The translations under genes were made by a program, and so were the position numbers. Positions 14,669 through 23,001 of a DNA stretch of 39,626 bases are shown here, piece after piece. Source of the DNA: Deltaproteobacteria bacterium (GTDB lineage: Bacteria; Myxococcota_A; Polyangia; Polyangiales; Ga0077539); the NCBI GenBank assembly GCA_016218725.1, contig JACRDB010000069.1:1-39626 (forward strand). The letters are read 5' to 3'. The notes beneath the pieces are model-generated. The model did not search any database and was not told the origin of the DNA. It saw nothing but the letters and a program-made list of their open reading frames with translations. Position 1 is the first letter of the stretch, and every line of letters begins with the position of its first letter.

Positions 14669-16477
14669 ATGCGACGCGCCCTCCCCTTGCTCCTCGTGCT
14701 CCTCCCCGGGTGCTTCGGAGACCTCCCGGAGGACCGCGACGCCGCGGGGGACGCGCGCGCGGACCTCGCCGAGGAGCCCCCCCCGGGGGGTGACGCTCCG
14801 CCGGACGAGGGCGCGGACGCGCGGCCCTGCGTGGACACCGACGGCGACGGCATCAGCGACGAGTTCGAGGGCGCCCCGGCGCTGGACACCGACGGCGACG
14901 GCATGCCCGACTTCCGGGACACGGACTCGGACAACGACGGCTTCGCGGACGCCGAGGAGGCAGCGCGGCGCTACCCGGGCTACGAGGGCATGGCCTCGGT
15001 GTTCCGGTGCGGCACCACGCCCTCCAACTGCGACGTGCCGCCGGACGGCCTCTCCAACCACCGGGACACGGACTCGGACAACGACGGGCTCACGGACGCC
15101 GAGGAGCGCGCGGCCCACACGAACCCCTGCGCGGACGACTCGGACCGGGACGGGGCCAGCGACCTCACGGAGGTGGTGGCGCGCTCCAACCCCATCGACG
15201 CCATGAGCCGCCCGCCGGACAACTCCCTCTACGTGACCTTGCCGTACTACGCCCCGCCCTCGCGGGGGCCCCACGAGCACCGGCAGTTCACCTTCGAGAC
15301 CCGGATCCGCCAGGCGGACGTGTTCTTCCTGGTGGACAACAGCGCGTCCATGGAGCCCACGATCAACAACCTCCGGACGAACCTCACGAGCGTGATCGTG
15401 CCGGGCATCCAGCGGGAGATCCGGGACATCCGCGTGGGCGTCGGGAGCTTCGACAGCATGCCCGACCCGCCGGACGGCGCGCCGGGGATGCCCGGGGACT
15501 ACACCCTGTGGCTCCGGCAGCGCATGACCACCGAGGTGCCCCTGGTGCAGCGGGCCTTCGACGCGATGAACACCATCACCACGGACACCGGCGGGCGCTT
15601 CCTGGGCGGCGACGGCCCGGAGGACCAGCTCGAGGCCCTCTTCGAGGTGATCGACGGCGGGGGCACGCGCACCCACGAGGCCGACCCCGCCGCGCTCCGG
15701 AGCGTCACCAACGCCCTGGACCCCATGGGCAACGGCTGGGTGCCCGCCATGGTGCCCGCCCGGGACTGCCCCGGCGCCGCGGACGCCTTCGGCTGGGCGT
15801 GCTTCCAGCCCGGGCGGGTGCCCATCCTGGTGCTCTTCTCCGACGCGGAGTGGTACGACGGGCCGCAGCCGGGCTCCCCGGTGAGCGTCTTCGGCCATCG
15901 GTACGCGGACCTGGTGGCCAGCATGAACCGCCGCGGGGCGTTCTTCGTCGGGATCGACGTCAGCATGTTCGGCAACGCCGGGCTCACCTACGCCAACAGC
16001 GTGAGGCTCGCGCTCGCCACGCGCACCCTCAACGCCATGCGCCGCGAGGTGGTCTTCGCCCCGGCCTCCACCGGCGGCCTGGACCGCACCGCCATGGACA
16101 TCGTCGCGGCCATCCGCACGCTCGCCAACGAGACCCGCCAGGACATCTCCACCAGCACCGAGGCCGACGCCTCGGAGCGGCGCCTGCCCCCCATGCGCAC
16201 CACCGCGGAGTTCCTCCGGGCCATCACCCCGGTGCGCGGCGAGCCCCCCGCCCCCGCCGGGTACGAGCGCCACGACGACCGCACGTTCTACAGCGTGCTG
16301 CCCTCCACCCGCGTGGTCTTCGACGTGGACTTCTACAACGACTTCCAGCCGGGGGGCGACTCCGCCGTGGTGTTCCGGGCCGTGGTGGTGGTCCGGGGCC
16401 GGGCGGGCTCCGAGGTGGACCGCAGGCCCGTGTTCATCGTGGTGCCCGCCCGCGGCGGCGGCCTGCCCCCAGGGTGA
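14669..16477 (+). CDS. VWA lipoprotein with thrombospondin type 3 repeats
   Basis: This 602-residue lipoprotein has signal MRRALPLLLVLLPGC (Cys15), followed by an acidic Asp/Pro linker. Thrombospondin type 3 repeats follow at about 55-168, with calcium-loop motifs such as DTDGDGISDEFEG, DTDGDGMPDFRDTDSDNDGFADAEE and DTDSDNDGLTDAEE. A VWA domain starts at about 216: FFLVDNSASM contains the metal site D223-x-S225-x-S227. Calcium-dependent adhesion or partner binding at the surface is likely; the ligand is unknown. ATG 14669 (or GTG 14666) is chosen because it gives a proper lipoprotein signal. No good Shine-Dalgarno sequence is visible, but a GGTACCCT box is 9 nt upstream. The last 44 bp overlap the 3' end of the opposing heparinase-like gene, and both frames are real. 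Confidence 0.86.
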   Translation: MRRALPLLLVLLPGCFGDLPEDRDAAGDARADLAEEPPPGGDAPPDEGADARPCVDTDGDGISDEFEGAPALDTDGDGMPDFRDTDSDNDGFADAEEAARRYPGYEGMASVFRCGTTPSNCDVPPDGLSNHRDTDSDNDGLTDAEERAAHTNPCADDSDRDGASDLTEVVARSNPIDAMSRPPDNSLYVTLPYYAPPSRGPHEHRQFTFETRIRQADVFFLVDNSASMEPTINNLRTNLTSVIVPGIQREIRDIRVGVGSFDSMPDPPDGAPGMPGDYTLWLRQRMTTEVPLVQRAFDAMNTITTDTGGRFLGGDGPEDQLEALFEVIDGGGTRTHEADPAALRSVTNALDPMGNGWVPAMVPARDCPGAADAFGWACFQPGRVPILVLFSDAEWYDGPQPGSPVSVFGHRYADLVASMNRRGAFFVGIDVSMFGNAGLTYANSVRLALATRTLNAMRREVVFAPASTGGLDRTAMDIVAAIRTLANETRQDISTSTEADASERRLPPMRTTAEFLRAITPVRGEPPAPAGYERHDDRTFYSVLPSTRVVFDVDFYNDFQPGGDSAVVFRAVVVVRGRAGSEVDRRPVFIVVPARGGGLPPG

Positions 16478-18788
16478 GCGCCAGGAGCGCGAGGAGCGCG
16501 CGCCCGGTGGGGCTTCTTTGGGTCGTGCAGCCGCAGCCCGGGGGGTCTCTGGGCACCACGCCGCCGTCCGCGGGGGGCGGGGCCTCGCCCGCGTCGGGGA
16601 CGCCCCCGTCGGACACCGGCGCGTAGAGCCGCCCGCCGGCCCCGAGGAGCCCGCGGTAGAGCTCCGCGCCGTCCCCGCGGGCGACCCTCACGGACCCGCC
16701 GGTGGGGCCCGTGCGCGGGAAGAGCACGGTGTACTCGCGCTCCCCGGAGGGATCGAGCACCCGGACCCCCACGCGGTCGCCGTCCTCCAGGAGCGCGTGG
16801 GGGGGGATGGTGTCCCGCCCGGTGGCCGTGTCCGCGGTGCTCAGCACGTGGAGGAAATAGTCCCGCGCTTGTGGAGCCCGGGCCGTCACCTGGAGCCTGG
16901 AGCCCCGCGCCTCGCGGCCCAGGGACAGGGGCGGCACGTCCAGGTCGTTCACCCGGAACCCGTCGAGCACCGCGCGCTGCGCGTCCCGCGGCAGGAGCGT
17001 GCGGCCGGTGAGCCTCCCGCCCTCGCGCTGGATCGCGAAGGCGTCGCTCCCCACGGCCAGCGGGCGCGCCAGGCCGTGCAGCACGAAGCGCTTCTCGAAG
17101 CGCGGGTCCGTGGCCTCCACGCGGTCGAAGAGCACCAGGAGGTTCGGCCGGAGGAACACGAGCTGCCGGGTGACCTCGCGCACCTTGGGGCGGTTGGGCC
17201 CGAGCGAGAACGCCGTGGAGTTGTACGCCCGCGACAGGTCGCATGCGACGTAGTCGTGGTAGCGCGCGGCCTCGAAGGCCGTCACGCCGGCCATGTCGTA
17301 GTTGGGCCCGCGGGTGAGGTTGCCGCGGTACTCCTCCAGGGTCCGGCGCCCGTCGGGGCCGTAGGGCGAGCGCTGGCCTCCGTCGTTCAGGGCCGGCAGC
17401 ATGCGCACGGCGGGGAACACCTCCTCCGGGGAGAACACCTGGAGGGTGCTCGCGTGGATGCTGCGCTGGGAGTACCAGTTGAGCCAGTGAGGCGTCTCGA
17501 AGTTGTCGAAGCTCCCGGTGGACACCACCAGCGGCGCGCGGCGGAACACCTGGAGCCCCCCGGCCTCGATGCGCTGGTGGGCGGAGAACCAGTCCCCGCA
17601 GGTGAGCGTGACCCAGGTGTCGTCGTCGGCCCAGCCCGAGCGCAGGACCACCGTGTCCCCGGCCCCCGGCGCGAAGTGCCACGCCAGCGGCAGGCTCGTG
17701 CGGTCGGGACGGGTGGGCCTGAGCGGGTCGTTGAAGACGAGCTGGTGCCAGGCCTCGGGGCCGGTGAAGTCCTGGGCCACGGGCACCCTCCGGGTGACCT
17801 CGTCGGCCAGCGCCGAGGCCACGGGGTTTCCGGTGCCCCAGGCCAGGAGCTCCAGCATCGGGCGCACCTCCCCGGCGGCGTCCAGGGCGCTGTCCAGCGC
17901 GTCGCCGAAGGGCGAGTACCGGAAGTCCGGCCGGAGCGCGTAGGCCTCATAGCGCGCCCACTGATTGAACACGTCCCCGCCGCGCTCCCGGGCGAGGAGG
18001 AAGGCGTCCTCGGTGGTGCCCGTGGTCCAGGCCGCCGCCCAGTAGAGGCTCTCCCGCCCGGCGCCCTGGTGCAGGAGCCCCGCCCCCTCGTGCCACCACC
18101 CGCGGGTGTACGCCAGCGCGGGCAGGAGCACGTTCTTCCAGCGCGCCTCGGCGTAGTCCAGGTAGCGCCGCCCGGCGGCCTGGGCCGGCGTCGCCCCGGC
18201 GTCCGCGGAGGCCCCCGCCAGGGCCAGGCCCGCCAGCGCCACCATGGACGCGTGGGCGTAGGCCACCGAGTCGAAGACGTCCGGGGGCTCGTGGGTGACC
18301 ATCCAGTCGCCGTAGCTGAGGAGCATGTCCTCCAGCATCGCGCGGTCCGAGGGGGAGAGCGCGTCGTAGAGCCAGTCGTAGGCCACCGCGAGCTGCCGCA
18401 CCCTCGGGGCGCTGTACGTGATCGCGAAGCTCAGGTCCCCGGGGTCCGCGAAGCTCCCGAGCTGCCCGGCCTGCTCGCGCACCCTCCCGAGGGCGTCCTC
18501 GTCGGCGAAGAGCAGGTACCGCATGCACAGGGTGATCAGGGGCTGCTCGGCGTTGCGGAAGGGCATGAACCCGGCCATCAACGGCGGCGCCGAGGCCCGG
18601 CACGCGCGCGCATACGGCGTCTCCGGCGCCTCGCAGCGGCGGCGGAGCGTGGCCGGGGTGATCCCCCGGCGCCCGGCGGCGTTCAGGAAGATCCTCGGGT
18701 GCTGGGGCTGGACGGTCACCGCGCGGGCGGGGACCACCCACGCCGTCACGCTGGCGACGACCAGGAGGACCAGGAAGCGTTGGAACAT
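16434..18788 (-). CDS. Heparinase II/III-like lyase with MYXO-CTERM tail
   Basis: This 784-residue secreted protein has a signal peptide (about 1-23, ending ARA) and an alpha-helical toroid region of the heparinase/alginate-lyase type (AVAYDWLYDALSPSDRAMLEDMLL, and YTRGWWHEGAGLLHQG). A heparinase II/III-like beta domain follows, with SAHQRIEAGGLQVFRRAPLVVSTG (His near 400), matching the usual H-x3-(D/E)-x-G region. Such enzymes cut uronic-acid polysaccharides by beta-elimination; the substrate here is unknown. The C terminus is Pro/Asp-rich, then PPGCGC (about 749-754), a hydrophobic segment and RRRGRAPR, a MYXO-CTERM surface-sorting tail. ATG 18788 has no Shine-Dalgarno sequence but has GGTAAAGT 14 nt upstream. 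The gene is downstream of the sigma-54-type regulator and a lipoprotein. Its tail overlaps the VWA gene by 44 bp, tail to tail. Confidence 0.82.
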   Translation of the reverse strand: MFQRFLVLLVVASVTAWVVPARAVTVQPQHPRIFLNAAGRRGITPATLRRRCEAPETPYARACRASAPPLMAGFMPFRNAEQPLITLCMRYLLFADEDALGRVREQAGQLGSFADPGDLSFAITYSAPRVRQLAVAYDWLYDALSPSDRAMLEDMLLSYGDWMVTHEPPDVFDSVAYAHASMVALAGLALAGASADAGATPAQAAGRRYLDYAEARWKNVLLPALAYTRGWWHEGAGLLHQGAGRESLYWAAAWTTGTTEDAFLLARERGGDVFNQWARYEAYALRPDFRYSPFGDALDSALDAAGEVRPMLELLAWGTGNPVASALADEVTRRVPVAQDFTGPEAWHQLVFNDPLRPTRPDRTSLPLAWHFAPGAGDTVVLRSGWADDDTWVTLTCGDWFSAHQRIEAGGLQVFRRAPLVVSTGSFDNFETPHWLNWYSQRSIHASTLQVFSPEEVFPAVRMLPALNDGGQRSPYGPDGRRTLEEYRGNLTRGPNYDMAGVTAFEAARYHDYVACDLSRAYNSTAFSLGPNRPKVREVTRQLVFLRPNLLVLFDRVEATDPRFEKRFVLHGLARPLAVGSDAFAIQREGGRLTGRTLLPRDAQRAVLDGFRVNDLDVPPLSLGREARGSRLQVTARAPQARDYFLHVLSTADTATGRDTIPPHALLEDGDRVGVRVLDPSGEREYTVLFPRTGPTGGSVRVARGDGAELYRGLLGAGGRLYAPVSDGGVPDAGEAPPPADGGVVPRDPPGCGCTTQRSPTGRALLALLALTLGAGRRRGRAPR

Positions 18789-18802
18789 GCCCGAAGAGGC
18801 CT

Positions 18803-18808
18803 ACTTTA
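18803..18808 (-). promoter_or_regulatory. Candidate -10 box, TAAAGT, of the heparinase-like gene
   Basis: On the minus strand GGTAAAGT ends 14 nt before the ATG at 18788, in the 77-nt gap after the lipoprotein gene. It would allow expression apart from the regulator. No -12/-24 sigma-54 promoter (GG-N10-GC with TGGCA/TTGC) was recognised here. Confidence 0.4.
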
Positions 18809-18865
18809 CCACGCGAAGCGCGCCGCCCGACGGCACCGCCGCCGCGCTGGAGTCCGGGCCTACGC

Positions 18866-19186
18866 CTATTTCCAGGAGCAACCGCCGCCCATGACGGGGA
18901 TGGGAATCTGCGGGGTGGGGCCCGCGAAGTGGGGCTCCCGGGCCGAGCCGGTGTCCGCCCCCACGGAGAGGCTGCGGCCCTCTCCGCCGCCGACCAGGTT
19001 CTCCAGCCCGGCGGCCTCCCGGGTACCAATGATCCGACCGCCGGGGTCCGCGGAGCCTCCGCCCCGGAGGAGAGCGCCCCCTGCGGGGCCGTTGCCCGCG
19101 CGGGCACCCGCGGCGGGAGAGAGCGTGCTCGCGCAGCCCGTGGCGAGGGACCAGCCCAGGAGGAGCACCGGTAGCAAGCGCTTCAT
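18866..19186 (-). CDS. Small lipoprotein coupled to the sigma-54-type regulator
   Basis: This 106-residue protein starts [18 protein letters not shown], a clear lipoprotein signal with lipobox LATGC (Cys18). The mature part is Gly/Ala-rich without strong secondary structure signals ([19 protein letters not shown], then [16 protein letters not shown]) and ends MGGGCSWK with one further Cys. No family is recognised. Its ATG overlaps the stop of the regulator gene as ATGA, so the two are translationally coupled, an unusual pairing of a transcription factor with an envelope lipoprotein. The heparinase-like gene follows after 77 nt. The lipoprotein may be a partner of the lyase or a sensor for the regulator, but this is inference. 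Confidence 0.7.
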   Translation of the reverse strand: MKRLLPVLLLGWSLATGCASTLSPAAGARAGNGPAGGALLRGGGSADPGGRIIGTREAAGLENLVGGGEGRSLSVGADTGSAREPHFAGPTPQIPIPVMGGGCSWK

Positions 19187-22100
19187 GGGTCCGTATTGTC
19201 ATCGGCTTCGGGCGTCCGCGCAAGCCCGTACTCCCTCACCAATTGTGACAACCTCGGGCGCTTCATCCCCAGGAGCCCCGCCGCCCGGGTGATGTTCCCC
19301 CCGGACTCCTCCAGCGCCCGGGCGATACACCCCCGCTCCAGGTCCCGGCGCATGTCAAAAAGCGACACCCCCCCGCTCCGGATCCGCTGGTACACCACGT
19401 CCACCTCGCGCACCTCCGGCGCCTCCCTCGCCGCCGGCGCCGGCGGCAGCACCGAGGGCCGCAGCTCCGCCCCACGCGAGAGCCCCTGGAGATCATCCGC
19501 CTGGAGCTCCTCCCCGTCGGCGAAGAGCGCCGAGGCCCGCAGGACGTTCTCCAACTCCCGGACGTTCCCAGGCCACGGGTGCTCGGACAGGCGACGAAGC
19601 GCCGCGCCCGTAAGCCTCCGGGACCTTTCGCCCCGGGACCTTGCTTCCCGCTCAAGGAGGAACGCTGCCAGGGCCGGGAGGTCCTCCAGGCGCTCTCGCA
19701 GGGGTGGGAGCGTGAGCGTGAGGGAGGTGAGGCGATAGAAGAGGTCTTCGCGGAAGCGCCCCTCGCGGACCATGGAGGGCAGGTCCCGGTGCGTGGCGGC
19801 CACCACGCGGACGTCCACCCGGAGGGTCTCGTTGCCGCCCACGCGCTCGAAGGCATGCTCCTGGAGGACGCGCAGGAGCGCGGCCTGGGTGGCCTCGGAG
19901 ACGTCGCCGATCTCGTCGAGGAAGATGGTGCCCCCGTCGGCCAGCTCGAAGCGCCCCCGGCGGCGCCGGTCGGCGCCGGTGAACGCGCCTTTTTCATGGC
20001 CGAAGAGCTCGCTCAGGAGCACGCCCTCGGCGAGGGCCGCGCAGTTGACCTTGACCAGCGGCCCCGCCCGGCGGGGCGAGGCCTGGTGCAAAGCCTCCGC
20101 GGCGCGTTCTTTTCCGGTGCCGCTCTCGCCCCAGAGGAGCACGGTGACGTCCTGTGGGGCCACCCGGGCGATGCGACGGCGTAGCTCTCGCATCGGGGCG
20201 CTCTCCCCGAGGAGCCCCTGGACGGGCTCCGGCACGGCCCTCGTGGGGGCATGGGGCGCCCCCGGCGCCGAGGGGCGGTGCTCCAGGGCCTCCAGGCGCC
20301 CCGCCAGGGCGTCCACCCCGGCGCGGTCGATGCGCGCCCTCCAGCTCACCCTCAGGGCCTCGGGGACCTGCTCGGCGAGGGCCTCCCGGAGGCCCTGGGC
20401 ATGCACCGCGTGGCGCCGGGCCGCCGCCGTGTCCTGGCGGTCCAGGAGGCTCTGGGCCAGGGCGGCGTGGGCCCGGTAGCGCAGCTCTGTGTCCTCCGCG
20501 CGCTCGGCGTGCTCCAGGGCGCTCCGGGCGGCCCCCAGGGAGTCCGCCCCGCGGCCCCGGAGGAGCTCCTGGAGGTAGAGGGCCCGCTCGGCCAGCACCC
20601 GCTCCGGCGCGCTCCCAGGCGCCGACGGCACCCGGGCGAGCTCGGCGGAGGCCCGCTCCAGGTCCCCGTCGGCCAGGGCCGCCCGGGCGCCCAGGAGGGC
20701 CACGTCCGGCGGAGGCTCCGGAGACCCCGCCGACGCAAAGGCCTGCCTCACCGACTCCAGCGCGCTCCCCGCGGCGTCGGAACGCCCGTCTTCCAGCTCC
20801 ACCCGGGCACGCAGGAGGAAGCCCTCGGCCACCACCGGGCCCCCGAGGCCCCGAGCGACCTGGGAGGCGTAGTCGCACAACCTCCGAGCGCGGGTGACCT
20901 CTCCCACCTGGACGTACAGCTCCCCGAGGTTGTGGGCGACGCGGGCCAGGAACCTACGGTTGCCTACCCGGGAGAGCACCCCGAGGGCCTCGTGGTAGTT
21001 GCGCAGGGCGTCGCCGAGGTGGCCTCGCATGTGGGCCACGACGGCTTCGTTCTCGCACAGGACCCCGAGCAGGAGCCGGGCGTCGGAGCGCACCGAGGCG
21101 GCGCGGGCGTCGTGGAGGTGGGCCTCGGCCTCGTCCAGGGCCCCGCGGTGGATGGCCACCACGGCGAGGTTCAAGAGCCCCCGGAGGACCTCGGCGTGGA
21201 GGCCCAGGGCGCGGGCGCGGGAGAGGCCCTCCTGGGCGGACGCGCGGCCTTCGTCCAGGCGCCCACGGACGAGGTGGAGCTTGGTGAGGGTGTTCCTGGC
21301 CTGGGTGCGGGCGGCCTCGTCGCCGTCGAGGCCGAGGGCCTCCTGGCAGCAGGCATCGACCAGGTCCCAGGCGCCGCGGGCGAAGGCCACCTCGGCCTCC
21401 AGGGCGGCGTTGCGCGCCCGCTGTGGGGTGTTCTCGGGGGGTGTGTATCCTCGCGCGTCGCTGAGGGCGCGGGAGGCCTCGTCCAGGGCGCCGAGGTCCA
21501 GGCAGAGCCAGGCGTCGAGCCGGGCGAGCTCGGGGTCCTCCGGGAGCCTGGCGCGGGCGGAGACCACCAGGGGCCGGGCCTGGGCCTGGGCCCCGAGGGC
21601 CCTGGCGGCGGCGACGGCCACCCGGGCGCTCCGGGCGAGGGTCTCCGCGGAGGCGCAAGGCGCGCTCTTCTGGAGGAGCCCCAGGGCCGCGGCGGGGGCG
21701 TGGCGCCGCACGAGGAGGTCGGCGACCTCGGCCGCCTGGGCGGCCACCACGGGCGAGGCCGAGCCCGCGAGGCGGTGGCGCACGAGCTCCTCCGGGGGCG
21801 CCTTGCCCCAGCCTTCGAGGGTGTCCGCGAGGGTGCCCTGGAGCTGCCTCTGGCGCTCCGGGCCGACGATCCCGAGGGCGGCCTGGCCATCGTCTCGGTG
21901 GTGGAGGCCCTGGACCACGTCCCCCACGGCGGGGTCCAAAGCGCGCCAGACGACGCCTGCGGCAATAAGGGCCGGGAGGGTCCTGGCGACCCTCTGGGGG
22001 TCTTCCCCGACGGAGCCCGCGAGCACCTGCACGGGCAGGGGCCGGCCCGCCAGGGCGAGCACCGCCAGGAGGTCCTGGCCGAGGGCCCCGAGGGCCTGCA

Positions 22101-22854
22101 CCCGGGCGGAGCACTCGACCTCGCGGGACGGCGGCATGCGCCCGAGGAGCCCGAGGAGCGCCTCGGGGTTCCCTGCGGTGGCGGCCTGGAGCCTGGAGAC
22201 CACCTCGGGGTCGGCGAGGAGCGCGCGGACGCCGTCGGCGTCGAGGCCCGCGAGGGTGCGGCGCTCGACCCTTGGGTGGGGGTCTACGCTCTCGGGGTCC
22301 CGGACGCCCACCACCAGGAGCGCGGTCGGGGCGCCCGGGGTGGGCTCTCCGACGGGCCCTGCGGCGTCGAGGAGGGCGCGGGTCAGGGCCCGCGAGGCCT
22401 CGTCGGCGACGGCCCAGCCTCGGACCAGGAGGAGCACCGGGCGGGGGCGGGCCACGGCGGAGAGGAGCCTGCCCACGGCCTCGACGAAGCGCACGGCGGC
22501 CTCGGAGGGGTCGTCGATTTCGCGCGGGGCGCGGGCCCGTGGGTTCAGGAGTGGCGTCAGGGCGTCCAGGTCCGCGGCGTCGAGGGCGTCGCTCTCGGCG
22601 CGGGCGCGCAGGAGCGCGAGGGCCTGGGCGGTGAGGGCCACCCAGGGGGCATACGCGGCGTGGGGGGCGCACCAGCCCTCCAGCACGGGGAAGCCACCGG
22701 CGCGGGCGTGATCCCGGAGCTCATCGAGGAGGCGGGATTTGCCAACGCCGGCAGGGCCGTCCAGGGCCACCATGGAGGTGGCCCCCGCCACGGTTGCTTC
22801 GAGCCTCGCGGCCAGCCACGCGAGGTCCCTTTCGCGGCCCACGCATGCGCCCAT
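19183..22854 (-). CDS. Giant sigma-54-dependent activator with STAND-like ATPase and TPR-like region
   Basis: About 1223 residues. The N-terminal ATPase of the STAND/MalT-like type begins GRERDLAWL with Walker [10 protein letters not shown] (32-40). Where family members have a Walker B such as LDDLHWAD, this protein has [13 protein letters not shown] (142-154), so the acidic pair is lost. A long helical TPR-like region covers about 350-850. The sigma-54 AAA+ domain follows, with WGESGTGKE (near 914), GAFTGA (956-961), FLDEIGD, and [13 protein letters not shown]. The C-terminal helix-turn-helix is Fis-like ([20 protein letters not shown]). GAFTGA implies contact with RpoN. ATG 22854 is preferred over 22917 or TTG 22962 because it precedes the first conserved motif and has GGTAGCCT 13 nt upstream. 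The stop overlaps the following lipoprotein ATG. Targets are unknown; the downstream lyase is a candidate. Confidence 0.88.
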   Translation of the reverse strand: MGACVGRERDLAWLAARLEATVAGATSMVALDGPAGVGKSRLLDELRDHARAGGFPVLEGWCAPHAAYAPWVALTAQALALLRARAESDALDAADLDALTPLLNPRARAPREIDDPSEAAVRFVEAVGRLLSAVARPRPVLLLVRGWAVADEASRALTRALLDAAGPVGEPTPGAPTALLVVGVRDPESVDPHPRVERRTLAGLDADGVRALLADPEVVSRLQAATAGNPEALLGLLGRMPPSREVECSARVQALGALGQDLLAVLALAGRPLPVQVLAGSVGEDPQRVARTLPALIAAGVVWRALDPAVGDVVQGLHHRDDGQAALGIVGPERQRQLQGTLADTLEGWGKAPPEELVRHRLAGSASPVVAAQAAEVADLLVRRHAPAAALGLLQKSAPCASAETLARSARVAVAAARALGAQAQARPLVVSARARLPEDPELARLDAWLCLDLGALDEASRALSDARGYTPPENTPQRARNAALEAEVAFARGAWDLVDACCQEALGLDGDEAARTQARNTLTKLHLVRGRLDEGRASAQEGLSRARALGLHAEVLRGLLNLAVVAIHRGALDEAEAHLHDARAASVRSDARLLLGVLCENEAVVAHMRGHLGDALRNYHEALGVLSRVGNRRFLARVAHNLGELYVQVGEVTRARRLCDYASQVARGLGGPVVAEGFLLRARVELEDGRSDAAGSALESVRQAFASAGSPEPPPDVALLGARAALADGDLERASAELARVPSAPGSAPERVLAERALYLQELLRGRGADSLGAARSALEHAERAEDTELRYRAHAALAQSLLDRQDTAAARRHAVHAQGLREALAEQVPEALRVSWRARIDRAGVDALAGRLEALEHRPSAPGAPHAPTRAVPEPVQGLLGESAPMRELRRRIARVAPQDVTVLLWGESGTGKERAAEALHQASPRRAGPLVKVNCAALAEGVLLSELFGHEKGAFTGADRRRRGRFELADGGTIFLDEIGDVSEATQAALLRVLQEHAFERVGGNETLRVDVRVVAATHRDLPSMVREGRFREDLFYRLTSLTLTLPPLRERLEDLPALAAFLLEREARSRGERSRRLTGAALRRLSEHPWPGNVRELENVLRASALFADGEELQADDLQGLSRGAELRPSVLPPAPAAREAPEVREVDVVYQRIRSGGVSLFDMRRDLERGCIARALEESGGNITRAAGLLGMKRPRLSQLVREYGLARTPEADDNTDP

Positions 22855-22867
22855 CGGGAGTGCTGGA

Positions 22868-22873
22868 AGGCTA
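22868..22873 (-). promoter_or_regulatory. Candidate -10 box, TAGCCT, that helps set the regulator start
   Basis: Minus-strand GGTAGCCT ends 13 nt before ATG 22854. If used, transcription would begin inside the longer predicted reading frame, favouring the shorter protein. No Shine-Dalgarno sequence is present before any of the alternative starts. Confidence 0.35.
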
Positions 22874-23001
22874 CCACGCCGCAGGGAGAGGTCCCCGCGG
22901 CGCCCCATTGCGCACATTCTGCGCGCAGCTCTGCCTTCCCGGTTCCGGGGGGCCTTCTGCAACGACTGCGGTGGGGGTCCCGGCGATGGGCTGCGGGGAG
23001 C

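Noticed and set aside
11770..14934. Open frame of 1054 codons on the - strand, Ala/Gly/His-rich and repetitive
   Set aside because: It is the complement of the Cys-repeat gene; its repeats simply reflect the real repeats on the other strand.
22855..22962. Longer start (TTG 22962 or ATG 22917) for the sigma-54-type regulator
   Set aside because: The extra residues are basic and unconserved-looking, no ribosome site is present, and a candidate -10 box lies inside the extension.
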